DNA of 64,000 nt from CAIUPE01 sp046091665 (GTDB lineage: Bacteria; Pseudomonadota; Alphaproteobacteria; Rhizobiales; Beijerinckiaceae): positions 1 to 64,000 of the forward strand of contig JBJTCD010000122.1 of assembly GCA_046091665.1 (NCBI GenBank), in the 5' to 3' direction. The position numbers and the translations under genes were made by a program. The notes under the pieces are model-generated. The model ran no database searches, was not told where the DNA came from, and saw only the letters and a program-made list of their open reading frames with translations. Below are positions 42,888-50,928 of this stretch, one piece after another; the stretch's first letter is position 1; every line of letters begins with the position of its first letter.

Positions 42888-43730
42888 ATGTCACTTTATG
42901 CAAGCCGCCGTCGCTCAAATTTTACCGCGATGACATTGTGTTTGATCGCTACGGGCATTGGCATTATCTGGCTCTTTTTGATTTTGTTTTCGCTCCTTTT
43001 GAATGGATTACCGCATCTCTCCTTCTCAACTTTTTTTGAGATGACCCCGCCCCCCGGCGAGACGGGAGGCGGACTGGCCAATGCGATTTTCGGTACATTA
43101 CTGATGACTTTTCTAGGCGTCGGCGTTGGCGCGCCGATTGGCGTAATGGCGGGAACCTATTTGGCCGAATATGGCCGTTACTCGAAGACAACACCCGCGA
43201 TCCGTTTCATCAATGATATTCTTCTCTCGGCCCCATCGATCATTATTGGGCTCTTCATTTATGGACTTGTTGTTGTGCCGATGAAGAATTTTTCTGCACT
43301 TGCGGGTTCATTGGCTTTGGCTGTGATCGTCATACCTGTTGTTGTGAGAACAACCGAAGACATGTTGTTGCTTGTGCCGAACACTTTGCGTGAGGCAGCG
43401 TCAGCGATGGGTCTGCCGCGGTCACACGTCGTGTGGCACGTGGCCTATCGTGCGGCGCGCACGGGTATTTTGACAGGTATTCTTCTGGGTGTCGCGCGCA
43501 TTGCCGGTGAAACAGCACCGCTTCTCTTTACCGCCTTCTCCAATAATTTCTGGAGCGCAAGCCTTTTGAAGCCGATCGCCAGCCTGCCTACGACGATCAA
43601 TAGTTTCATCAACACGCCTGATGCCAATATGAAAGAATTGGCGTGGACAGGGGCTTTGATTGTGACATTGGCTGTATTGGGATTAAACATCGCTGCGCGA
43701 ATTTTGGGCGCGGCCAAAAAGCAATCGTGA
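42888..43730 (+). CDS. pstA: Phosphate ABC transporter permease PstA
   Basis: This 280-residue inner-membrane protein has about six helices. The signatures are FLGVGVGAPIGVMAGTYLAEYG, FINDILLSAPSIIIGLFIYG and LREAASAMGLPRSHVVWHVAYRAARTGILTG (EAA loop). It pairs with PstC. The start at 42888 is 6 bp after AGGAG, which lies in the pstC end. Confidence 0.96.
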   Translation: MSLYASRRRSNFTAMTLCLIATGIGIIWLFLILFSLLLNGLPHLSFSTFFEMTPPPGETGGGLANAIFGTLLMTFLGVGVGAPIGVMAGTYLAEYGRYSKTTPAIRFINDILLSAPSIIIGLFIYGLVVVPMKNFSALAGSLALAVIVIPVVVRTTEDMLLLVPNTLREAASAMGLPRSHVVWHVAYRAARTGILTGILLGVARIAGETAPLLFTAFSNNFWSASLLKPIASLPTTINSFINTPDANMKELAWTGALIVTLAVLGLNIAARILGAAKKQS

Positions 43731-43771
43731 TGGAATTGAGTATCTAACCGAATAACTGGATAGACAGAGCT

Positions 43772-44527
43772 ATGAACGAGAAGATATCAATCCGTGACTT
43801 AAAATTTTTCTACGGAACCAGTTTGGCTCTGAAGGGAATCAATATCCCTCTTTATGCGAATAAAGTGACGGCCTTTATCGGGCCATCGGGCTGCGGAAAA
43901 TCAACGCTGCTTCGCGTTTTGAACCGCATGTATGATCTCTATCCCAATCAACATGCCGAGGGGCAGGTCCTTTTTGACGGCCGCAATATTCTCGATTCTG
44001 ATGTTGATCTTAATCTCTTGCGCGCTCGCATCGGCATGGTGTTTCAAAAGCCGACACCATTTCCGATGACGATTTATGATAATATCGCGTTTGGCTTGAA
44101 GCTTTATGAAAATCTTTCCAAGTCGGAGCTCGATGGGCGTGTCGAAGATGCGTTGAAACGCGCAGCCCTATGGTCTGAAGTCAAAGACAAGCTCAATGCA
44201 AATGGATTAAGTCTTTCGGGTGGACAGCAGCAACGTCTTTGCATTGCACGCACCGTTGCGATTAAGCCGGAAGTGATTTTGTTTGACGAGCCTTGCTCGG
44301 CGCTGGATCCGATTTCAACGGCTAAGATTGAAGAGTTGATTGATGAGTTGAAGCACGATTACACGATCGCGATTGTAACCCACAATATGCAACAGGCGGC
44401 ACGTGTGTCCGAACATACGGCCTTTATGTATCTTGGCGAATTGGTTGAATTCGACGAGACTTCGAAAATCTTTACCGCACCAAGCGATTCACGAACGCAA
44501 GATTATATTACCGGCCGCTTCGGCTGA
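43772..44527 (+). CDS. pstB: Phosphate ABC transporter ATP-binding protein PstB
   Basis: This 251-residue ABC ATPase has Walker A FIGPSGCGKSTLLR near residue 34, Q-loop VFQKPTPFPM, signature LSGGQQQRLCIAR, Walker B ILFDEPCSALDP and H-loop IVTHNM. NRMYDLYPNQHAEG is a PstB signature. It powers phosphate import and takes part in PhoR/PhoU signalling. Confidence 0.97.
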   Translation: MNEKISIRDLKFFYGTSLALKGINIPLYANKVTAFIGPSGCGKSTLLRVLNRMYDLYPNQHAEGQVLFDGRNILDSDVDLNLLRARIGMVFQKPTPFPMTIYDNIAFGLKLYENLSKSELDGRVEDALKRAALWSEVKDKLNANGLSLSGGQQQRLCIARTVAIKPEVILFDEPCSALDPISTAKIEELIDELKHDYTIAIVTHNMQQAARVSEHTAFMYLGELVEFDETSKIFTAPSDSRTQDYITGRFG

Positions 44528-44554
44528 TGTGAGTTTAGGAATTGGAGAAAGACC

Positions 44555-45262
44555 ATGGTCGATCATACCGTACGCGCTTATGATGATGAGTTGATGGAGA
44601 TCGGTCGCAAGATTTCCGAAATGGGCGGCATTGCCGAGACCATGCTGACCAATGCGATTGATGCGCTCGTGAAGGGCGATACGGATCTTGCCCAACGTGT
44701 CATCGCAACTGATCCAAAACTTGATGCGCTTGAACGCGAGATTGAAGAGAAAGCCGTTTTGACGATAGCGCGTCGTCAACCCATGGCGATTGACTTGCGC
44801 GCGCTGGTGTCGGCCATCCGCATCGCATCCGATATTGAACGCATTGGAGATCTCGCCAAGAATGTTGGTAAACGTGTTGTGGCGATGGACGGACAATTTG
44901 CACCGCAAAAAATTGTCGGCGGTGTCGTTCATATCAGCGATCTCGCGCTTGAGCGTCTTCATCGCGTGCTCGGCGCCTATGCGCAGCGTGATGTGAATGC
45001 CGCGCTTGATGTGTGGCAGCATGACGAGGAAATTGATCAGCTCTATAATTCACTTTTCCGCGAATTACTGACCTATATGATGGAAGATCCGCGCAATATC
45101 GGCTTCTGCACGCATCTCTTGTTCTCCGCCAAGAATATTGAGCGCATCGGCGATCACGCGACCAATATCGCGGAAACAATTCATTATTTGGTCAAAGGCG
45201 AAACCATTACTGCAGACCGTCCGCGTGTTTCGGGTGCTTATGAGCCCTTAAGTTTAGGTTGA
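44555..45262 (+). CDS. phoU: Phosphate signalling regulator PhoU
   Basis: This 235-residue all-helical protein has two copies of the PhoU domain with metal-binding E/D-rich helices: SAIRIASDIERIGDLAKNVGKR in the first and LLFSAKNIERIGDHATNIAETI in the second. It lowers Pst activity and keeps PhoR in phosphatase mode when phosphate is plentiful. It lies 27 bp after pstB and 29 bp before phoB. Confidence 0.97.
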   Translation: MVDHTVRAYDDELMEIGRKISEMGGIAETMLTNAIDALVKGDTDLAQRVIATDPKLDALEREIEEKAVLTIARRQPMAIDLRALVSAIRIASDIERIGDLAKNVGKRVVAMDGQFAPQKIVGGVVHISDLALERLHRVLGAYAQRDVNAALDVWQHDEEIDQLYNSLFRELLTYMMEDPRNIGFCTHLLFSAKNIERIGDHATNIAETIHYLVKGETITADRPRVSGAYEPLSLG

Positions 45263-45291
45263 TTGATCCATAGTTGTCCCGGAAAGTGTAA

Positions 45292-45999
45292 ATGACAACA
45301 AAGCCTCGCATTCTCGTCGTTGAAGACGAAGAGCCTCTATCACTTTTGTTGCGCTACAATCTCGAATCCGAAGGTTATGAAGTTGAAAGCGCGATGCGAG
45401 GTGATGATGCGGAATTGATGCTCAAAGAGCATATTCCCGATCTTGTCTTGCTTGATTGGATGTTGCCGGGGCTTTCGGGGATCGAGCTTTGTCGGCGGTT
45501 ACGACAAAGAACGGATACAAAAACCTTACCGATTATTTTGCTCACAGCACGCGGCGAAGAAGATGAGCGAGTGCGCGGCCTAGCAACAGGTGCCGATGAT
45601 TATGTCGTCAAACCTTTTTCAGTGCCGGAGCTTTTAGCGCGCGTCGGCGCACTCTTAAGGCGCGTCTCGCCAAACCGTGTGTCTTCGGCATTAGAGGCGG
45701 GCGATCTTCACCTTGATCGCTCAAGCCATCGTGTGCGTCGTTCAGGCCGTGAATTGCATTTGGGCCCAACCGAGTTTCGGTTGCTCGAATTTTTGATGGA
45801 GCGTCCGGGGCGTGTTTTTTCGCGCGCGCAATTGCTTGATCATGTCTGGGGCATGGATTCCGAAATCGACGAACGCACGGTGGATGTCCATGTCGGCCGC
45901 TTGCGCAAAGCGATCAACAAGCCACGCGAGCGCGATCCGGTGCGCACCATTCGTGGCGCGGGCTATTCATTCGACGAGAATTTTAATCGAAAGAACTGA
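45292..45999 (+). CDS. phoB: Phosphate regulon response regulator PhoB
   Basis: This 235-residue OmpR-type regulator has receiver residues E11, D12, phospho-acceptor D55 (LVLLDWMLPG), T85 and K107, and a C-terminal winged helix with LGPTEFRLLEFLMERPGRVFSRAQLLDHVWG and DVHVGRLRKAIN. It binds PHO boxes such as the one at 40584. It is the last gene of the cluster and is convergent with gcrA (16 bp). Confidence 0.96.
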   Translation: MTTKPRILVVEDEEPLSLLLRYNLESEGYEVESAMRGDDAELMLKEHIPDLVLLDWMLPGLSGIELCRRLRQRTDTKTLPIILLTARGEEDERVRGLATGADDYVVKPFSVPELLARVGALLRRVSPNRVSSALEAGDLHLDRSSHRVRRSGRELHLGPTEFRLLEFLMERPGRVFSRAQLLDHVWGMDSEIDERTVDVHVGRLRKAINKPRERDPVRTIRGAGYSFDENFNRKN

Positions 46000-46015
46000 G
46001 CGTGCGTTCCGCCTA

Positions 46016-46576
46016 TCAGACTTTGTTTTTGCGACGATCGCTCGAAGGCTGATACGCAATGCGCGAATGGAAGGCGCAATAAGGCGTTCCGATCGGCGAC
46101 TCTGCGCCACAGAAGCGGAAATCTGACGATGAAGGATCACCAAACGGCCAGCGGCAGGTGGATTCACGCAATTCCATGATCGTGATCCGCTCCGACATCG
46201 GCACAACAACATCCGTGAAGGGTTCGGGATCATACGCAACGACCGGAGCAATCGCTTCAGCCGTCACTGGAGATGGGCTCAAAGCAAGATTGCCGCGGAT
46301 CGCTGCCTGACCGGCGGCGGCTGATGAATAAGAGCCAAGGCCAGCGCGATTTGCTGAATGCGTCAAAGGGTGGCTCGGTGCGCGGGTGATTTTGCGCGGC
46401 CGCGCGGCTTGTGAGGAGGGCGCTTTTGCCCGGCCCGAAAGCCCCAAGCGGTGCACTTTGCCAATCACCGCATTGCGGGTGATGCCATTCGCCAATTCAG
46501 TCGCGATCTGGCTTGCACTCAGGCCTTGGTTCCAAAGCTTGCGCAGCAACTCGACTCGTTCATCGGTCCAGGACAT
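46016..46576 (-). CDS. gcrA: Cell-cycle regulator GcrA
   Basis: This 186-residue protein begins MSWTDERVELLRKLWNQGLS and continues ASQIATELANGITRNAVIGKVHRLGLSGR, the GcrA DNA-binding domain, then a Pro/Ser/Ala linker, and ends with the C-terminal block CRWPFGDPSSSDFRFCGAES...PYCAFHSRIAYQP that binds sigma-70 domain 2. GcrA activates promoters whose GANTC sites are methylated by CcrM. The start at 46576 follows GAGGAAATCG; longer frames are not supported. A cluster of five GANTC sites lies 145-190 bp upstream. Confidence 0.95.
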   Translation of the reverse strand: MSWTDERVELLRKLWNQGLSASQIATELANGITRNAVIGKVHRLGLSGRAKAPSSQAARPRKITRAPSHPLTHSANRAGLGSYSSAAAGQAAIRGNLALSPSPVTAEAIAPVVAYDPEPFTDVVVPMSERITIMELRESTCRWPFGDPSSSDFRFCGAESPIGTPYCAFHSRIAYQPSSDRRKNKV

Positions 46577-46720
46577 CGATTTCCTCACATAAACAACTGA
46601 CAAACCCGATTGGTGGGGTTCTGCCGCTTTGCTTTGCAACTCACAAAACCAAGCGAAGAAATGAAGCCTTAACGCCACCAGATATCGCGTTTGATGCGTC
46701 GAAAACCTACAATATGCGTT

Positions 46721-46766
46721 GACTCCGTCGCAAGAGTCGCTGAGTCCGCTGATGAGTCGCCGAATC
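46721..46766. promoter_or_regulatory. Cluster of five GANTC (CcrM) sites upstream of gcrA
   Basis: GACTC 46721, GAGTC 46734, GAGTC 46742, GAGTC 46754 and GAATC 46762 lie within 46 bp; chance expectation is about one per 256 bp. Alternate sites are 20-21 bp apart, so they recur every two DNA turns. The cluster lies between gcrA and argD. Confidence 0.85.
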
Positions 46767-46786
46767 AGTTTTCCCCAGCGATGAAT

Positions 46787-46795
46787 AGTGGATAA
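46787..46795 (-). promoter_or_regulatory. DnaA-box-like site between gcrA and argD
   Basis: AGTGGATAA differs by one base from TGTGGATAA, the reverse complement of the DnaA box TTATCCACA. It lies 20 bp beyond the GANTC cluster. DnaA activates gcrA in Caulobacter, so it may be functional; one 8/9 match is weak evidence. Confidence 0.4.
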
Positions 46796-46844
46796 GTGCT
46801 TATGGTCCGACTTTAGGGGTGAGAATGGGTGCCGCCCTCTTCAA

Positions 46845-46875
46845 TTGACAGTGCGAGCCCAGTCCGTGCTATAAG
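46845..46875 (+). promoter_or_regulatory. argD promoter
   Basis: TTGACA (46845-46850) and CTATAA (46869-46874) are 18 bp apart, a strong housekeeping promoter pointing at argD. Transcription should start near 46881, only ~10 bases before a terminator hairpin. Confidence 0.7.
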
Positions 46876-46889
46876 TTCTTTCACGATGA

Positions 46890-46921
46890 GCCGTCCCTCG
46901 GGGCGGCCATTTTTATTTTTT
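46890..46921 (+). terminator. Leader terminator (possible attenuator) of argD
   Basis: GCCGTCC (46890-46896), loop CTCG, GGGCGGC (46901-46907), then CA and the run TTTTTATTTTTT to 46921. It is a typical intrinsic terminator but sits 27 bp upstream of the argD start, inside the leader. An ATG at 46886 would read Met-Ser-Arg-Pro-Ser-Gly-Arg through the hairpin. Confidence 0.75.
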
Positions 46922-46947
46922 CCGTGTCTTTTTCGGGAGCCGTGTCC

Positions 46948-48183
46948 ATGTCCGGACCCAGTTCTGCAGTCGCATCGCCCGCCTCCGCTTTGTTGCCGAC
47001 TTTCGCGCGTCTCGACATTGGCTTTGAACGCGGCGAAGGCTGCTGGCTCTATGATCAGAAGGGCGAAGCCTATCTCGATTTTGGCTCGGGCATTGCTGTG
47101 AACGCTTTAGGCCATGCGCATCCGCATCTCGTTGAGGCGTTGCAAGCGCAAGCGGCCAAGCTTTGGCATGTTTCAAATCTTTATCAGATTCCCGAAGGCG
47201 AAAGACTCGCACGCCGCCTCGTCGAGCATAGTTTTGCTGATACGGTCTTCTTTACCAATTCGGGTGCGGAGGCGCTTGAATGTGCGATCAAAATGGCGCG
47301 CAAATATCATTCGGCGAATGGTAACCCCGAGAAATTTCGCATCATCACTTTTGAAGGCGCATTTCACGGTCGCACACTTGCGACGCTCGCCGCCGGCGGG
47401 CAGAAAAAATATCTTGATGGCTTCGGCCCCAAGGTCGATGGTTTTGATCAAGTCGCTTTTGCTGATCATGATGCGATTGAAAAAGCCATCACGCCAGAAA
47501 CAGCAGCGATTTTGATTGAACCCATTCAAGGAGAAGGGGGCGTTCGCGTTGTGCCATCGCAATGTCTCAAGGGTTTACGTGAATTGTGCGATCGCCATGG
47601 CCTCTTATTGATTTTCGACGAGGTCCAATGTGGCATGGGCCGCACCGGTCATCTCTTTGCCTATCAAAAATCAGGTGTTGCGCCCGACATCATGGCGCTC
47701 GCAAAAGGTTTGGGCGGCGGCTTTCCGGTCGGTGCTTGCCTTGCAACGCTTGAAGCAGGCAAAGGCATGACGGCCGGATCGCATGGCACGACATTCGGCG
47801 GCAATCCGCTGGCCATGGCTGTTGGCAATGCGGTGCTTGATGTGATGCTCGCACCGGGTTTTCTCGATCATGTCCGCCATATGGGGTTGCTCTTCAAACA
47901 AAAACTCGCCGCTTTAAAAGACAGACATCCGCGTGTGATTGCTGATGTGCGTGGCGAAGGTCTGTTAATGGGTGTTAAAGCCGCGCAACCCAATACGGAA
48001 CTCACCAAAGCCTTGTTTAACGAGCATATGTTATCCGTTGGCGCGGGCGATAATGTCGTGCGTCTTCTGCCGCCTTTGATCATTGATGAAAAGCTTGCCG
48101 ATGATGCCCTTCATCGTCTTGATGCGGCTTGTGCACGCATTGAAGCCGAGCACGGATTTACCGCGACAGGGAGCGCGGCTTGA
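46948..48183 (+). CDS. argD: Acetylornithine aminotransferase ArgD
   Basis: This 411-residue class III aminotransferase has the PLP lysine in MALAKGLGGGFPVGACLA, FTNSGAEALECAIKMARKYH near the cofactor phosphate, and IFDEVQCGMGRTGHLFAYQ. It converts N-acetylglutamate semialdehyde to N-acetylornithine. ATG 46948 follows GGGAG by 8 bp. It heads argD-argF-hslO; argF starts at its stop codon. Confidence 0.95.
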   Translation: MSGPSSAVASPASALLPTFARLDIGFERGEGCWLYDQKGEAYLDFGSGIAVNALGHAHPHLVEALQAQAAKLWHVSNLYQIPEGERLARRLVEHSFADTVFFTNSGAEALECAIKMARKYHSANGNPEKFRIITFEGAFHGRTLATLAAGGQKKYLDGFGPKVDGFDQVAFADHDAIEKAITPETAAILIEPIQGEGGVRVVPSQCLKGLRELCDRHGLLLIFDEVQCGMGRTGHLFAYQKSGVAPDIMALAKGLGGGFPVGACLATLEAGKGMTAGSHGTTFGGNPLAMAVGNAVLDVMLAPGFLDHVRHMGLLFKQKLAALKDRHPRVIADVRGEGLLMGVKAAQPNTELTKALFNEHMLSVGAGDNVVRLLPPLIIDEKLADDALHRLDAACARIEAEHGFTATGSAA

Positions 48184-48185
48184 TC

Positions 48186-49103
48186 ATGAGCCAACGTCAT
48201 TTTCTTGAGTTGAGCGATTTTTCTGCAGGCGCCTTGCGGGGCCTTCTTGATCAGGCGCATGCCATCAAGACTGTTCGCAACAAAGACAAAGTCAATGCGC
48301 CGAAGCCGCTTGCAGGCAAAGTGCTCGCGATGATTTTTGACCGCCCCTCAACGCGCACACGCGTGTCATTCGATGTGGGTATGCGCGAGCTTGGCGGCGA
48401 AACTATCATGCTCACCGGCGCAGAAATGCAGCTTGGTCGTGGCGAAACAATTGCTGATACGGCACGTGTTCTTTCACGCTATGTCGATGCGATTATGGTG
48501 CGTATGCTCGATCATGCGAAAGTGCGCGAGCTTGCCGAATATGCCACCGTCCCCGTGATCAATGGCCTGACAAAATTATCGCATCCCTGTCAGGTGATGG
48601 CTGATATTCTCACTTACGAAGAACATCGCGGGTCGATCAAAGGTAAAAAAGTCGCGTGGATGGGGGATGCAAATAATGTTCTTGCCTCATGGGTTCATGC
48701 CGCTGCACGTTTTGATTTCCAACTGGTGATCGCCGCACCTGAAGACTTGTCGCCATCAGCAGAATTGATTGCTTGGGCGCGTAATGAAGGCGCGCGTGTC
48801 ACTGTGACCCGTAGTCCGCAAGACGCGGCAGATCAAGCTGATTGCATTGTGACGGATTGTTGGGTGTCGATGGGCGATGAAGATGCGGGTCGTCGCCATA
48901 ATCTTCTCGCACCCTATCAAGTGAATTCTGCATTGATGGCGCGCGCATCTTCAAAAGCTTTGTTCATGCATTGTTTGCCCGCGCATCGCGGCGAAGAAGT
49001 TACAGATGATGTGATGGACGGTCCGCAAAGCGTTGTGTTTGACGAAGCCGAAAATCGCTTGCATGCTCAAAAATCCGTTCTCGCTTGGAGTCTCGGGGCC
49101 TGA
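48186..49103 (+). CDS. argF: Ornithine carbamoyltransferase ArgF
   Basis: This 305-residue enzyme has the carbamoyl-phosphate site S-T-R-T-R at residues 55-59 (FDRPSTRTRVSFD), HPCQVMAD, and the ornithine site with DCWVSMGDE and FMHCLPAHRGEEV. It makes citrulline from ornithine. ATG 48186 lies just after the argD stop; a TTG at 48180 is an alternative. hslO begins 2 bp after its stop. Confidence 0.96.
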   Translation: MSQRHFLELSDFSAGALRGLLDQAHAIKTVRNKDKVNAPKPLAGKVLAMIFDRPSTRTRVSFDVGMRELGGETIMLTGAEMQLGRGETIADTARVLSRYVDAIMVRMLDHAKVRELAEYATVPVINGLTKLSHPCQVMADILTYEEHRGSIKGKKVAWMGDANNVLASWVHAAARFDFQLVIAAPEDLSPSAELIAWARNEGARVTVTRSPQDAADQADCIVTDCWVSMGDEDAGRRHNLLAPYQVNSALMARASSKALFMHCLPAHRGEEVTDDVMDGPQSVVFDEAENRLHAQKSVLAWSLGA

Positions 49104-49105
49104 TT

Positions 49106-50077
49106 ATGGCAGATGATCTTGTCCTGCCTTTCGCGGTCGAAACGCTCGATCTGCGTGGTCGGGTCGTACGTCTCGGATCATCGATCGATTCCATTTTGAC
49201 GGGACATGATTATCCAGTCATCGTCTCTGATCTTTTAGGTCAGGCCGTAGTACTTGCGGCGCTTCTCGGCAGCGCGTTGAAATTCGAAGGACGGTTTCAG
49301 GTTCAATCGCGCACGGATGGTGCGGTATCGATGCTTGTTGTCGATTATGAAGCGCCTGATCGTGTGCGCGGCTACGCGCATTTTGATCGCGCTCTGTTGA
49401 GGGAGGGTATGACTCCGGCTGAGGCCTTGGGTCGCGGTCAATTGGGTCTCACGATTGATCAAGGGTCAAATCTCTCGCGCTATCAAGGGATTGTCGCGCT
49501 TGATGGCCAAGGACTCGAAGAAGCCGCGCAGCAATATTTTCGTCAGTCCGAACAAATTCCGACGCGGGTGCGTTTGGCAACGGGTCGTGTGTCACTCGTT
49601 GCCTCATCGTCTGGCGCGGATGTGATGTGGCGCGCGGGTGGATTGCTCGCGCAATTCATGCCGACTTCACCCGAGCGTCAACGCCGCATCGATCTTCATC
49701 CTGGCGATGCGCCGGAAGGTGTGTCGATTTTTGATCAGACCGACGATGAATCATGGATCGAAACACGCGCGCTTGTTGAGACGATAGAAGATCATGAATT
49801 GATTGATCCGACGCTTTCAAGTGAAGCACTGCTTTATCGTTTGTTTCATGAAAATGGTGTGCGTGTATTTGATGCGGAACCTGTTCATGCGCAATGCCGC
49901 TGCTCGCGTGATCGTATTTTATCGATGCTCAAAAGCTTCTCGCCAAAAGACCGCGCCGAGATGGTTACCGATGATGGTATGATCGGCGTCACATGCGATT
50001 TTTGTTCGAGCCGCTATATCATTGCGCCGAATGAAGTTGAGAATCGTTCAGCAATTGAAAATGAGTTGAACTCATGA
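49106..50077 (+). CDS. hslO: Redox-regulated chaperone Hsp33
   Basis: This 323-residue chaperone carries the C-terminal zinc-binding redox switch as CRC (HAQCRCSRDR) and CDFC (VTCDFCSSRY). Oxidation releases zinc and activates holdase function. The start at 49106 puts MADDLVLPFAVETLDLRGRV at the N-terminus, as in rhizobial Hsp33. Its last bases overlap the start of the NlpC/P60 gene. The order argD-argF-hslO is conserved in alphaproteobacteria. Confidence 0.95.
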   Translation: MADDLVLPFAVETLDLRGRVVRLGSSIDSILTGHDYPVIVSDLLGQAVVLAALLGSALKFEGRFQVQSRTDGAVSMLVVDYEAPDRVRGYAHFDRALLREGMTPAEALGRGQLGLTIDQGSNLSRYQGIVALDGQGLEEAAQQYFRQSEQIPTRVRLATGRVSLVASSSGADVMWRAGGLLAQFMPTSPERQRRIDLHPGDAPEGVSIFDQTDDESWIETRALVETIEDHELIDPTLSSEALLYRLFHENGVRVFDAEPVHAQCRCSRDRILSMLKSFSPKDRAEMVTDDGMIGVTCDFCSSRYIIAPNEVENRSAIENELNS

Positions 50078-50928
50078 GTGTTTTTGATCGGCGGATTACG
50101 GCGGTAAGACCTGACAGAGCGGCACTCTCCCTTAAAGGACAAATTGAAGCGCCCCTTTATGTTGAAGGCGTTAGAAAAATTGTTTTCGATGGTTCCGCCG
50201 ATATGCGCCGGGAACCCTATCCCGATGCACCCCTCGATACCGAAGCGCTGCATGGTGAAATTTTTATCGAATATGAATGTGATGATGAAGGGTGGAGCTG
50301 GGGTCAACTTGAACGCGATTCCTATGTCGGCTTTGTGCCTTCGAAAGCTTTGACGCGCGATGAAGAAAAGCCAACGCATTATGTGTCTGTGTTGCGCAGT
50401 TTTCTTTATGGCGGGCCGAGCATCAAATTGCCGCCGATGGCCGCCCTGTCGCTTGGCAGTCGCGTTTCGATTGTTGACCACAAAGATCAATTTGCCCTCA
50501 CGCATCGCGGCCATTGTTTGATTGCTGATCATCTCCAGCCGATTGAACATCAAGAAAAAGACTTTGTGAGCGTCGCCGAGCGTTTTATTGGCATTCCCTA
50601 TTATTGGGGCGGCAAAACAAGTCTGGGTCTTGATTGCTCCGGGCTCGTGCAAGTGGCGTTCGATGCCGCCGGCCTGTCAGCGCCGCGTGATTCCGATATG
50701 CAGGAAAGGCAAGTGGGGCATAGTCTTCCCGTCAATGACTCGCTTTCAAAATTGAAACGCGGCGATTTAATTTTCTGGAAGGGTCATGTCGGCATTATGC
50801 GCGATGCGGAGACTTTGCTTCATGCGAGCGGCCATCACATGCTTGTTGTGAGTGAGTCTTTGCGTGAGGCGATTGATCGGATTGCTGCAAAAGGTGCGGG
50901 CCCCGTCACTTCAATAAAACGTCTTTAA
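50074..50928 (+). CDS. NlpC/P60 family peptidase with SH3-like domains
   Basis: This is a 284-residue protein. Residues ~155-280 are an NlpC/P60 cysteine peptidase with catalytic Cys in YYWGGKTSLGLDCSGLVQ, His in FWKGHVGIM and a polar third residue in LLHASGHHM. Residues ~35-145 resemble two SH3-like modules (WSWGQLERDSYVGFVPSKAL). No signal peptide is seen. Such enzymes cut peptidoglycan peptides, often recycling muropeptides in the cytoplasm. The start overlaps the hslO stop (ATGA). Its own end overlaps the convergent dehydrogenase gene by four bases. Confidence 0.9.
   Translation: MSVFDRRITAVRPDRAALSLKGQIEAPLYVEGVRKIVFDGSADMRREPYPDAPLDTEALHGEIFIEYECDDEGWSWGQLERDSYVGFVPSKALTRDEEKPTHYVSVLRSFLYGGPSIKLPPMAALSLGSRVSIVDHKDQFALTHRGHCLIADHLQPIEHQEKDFVSVAERFIGIPYYWGGKTSLGLDCSGLVQVAFDAAGLSAPRDSDMQERQVGHSLPVNDSLSKLKRGDLIFWKGHVGIMRDAETLLHASGHHMLVVSESLREAIDRIAAKGAGPVTSIKRL

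Noticed and set aside
46886..47101. Long protein from the ATG in the argD leader
   Set aside because: The frame runs 72 codons into argD in another frame with a Cys/Pro/Arg-rich sequence typical of a shadow. Only its first codons could matter for attenuation.
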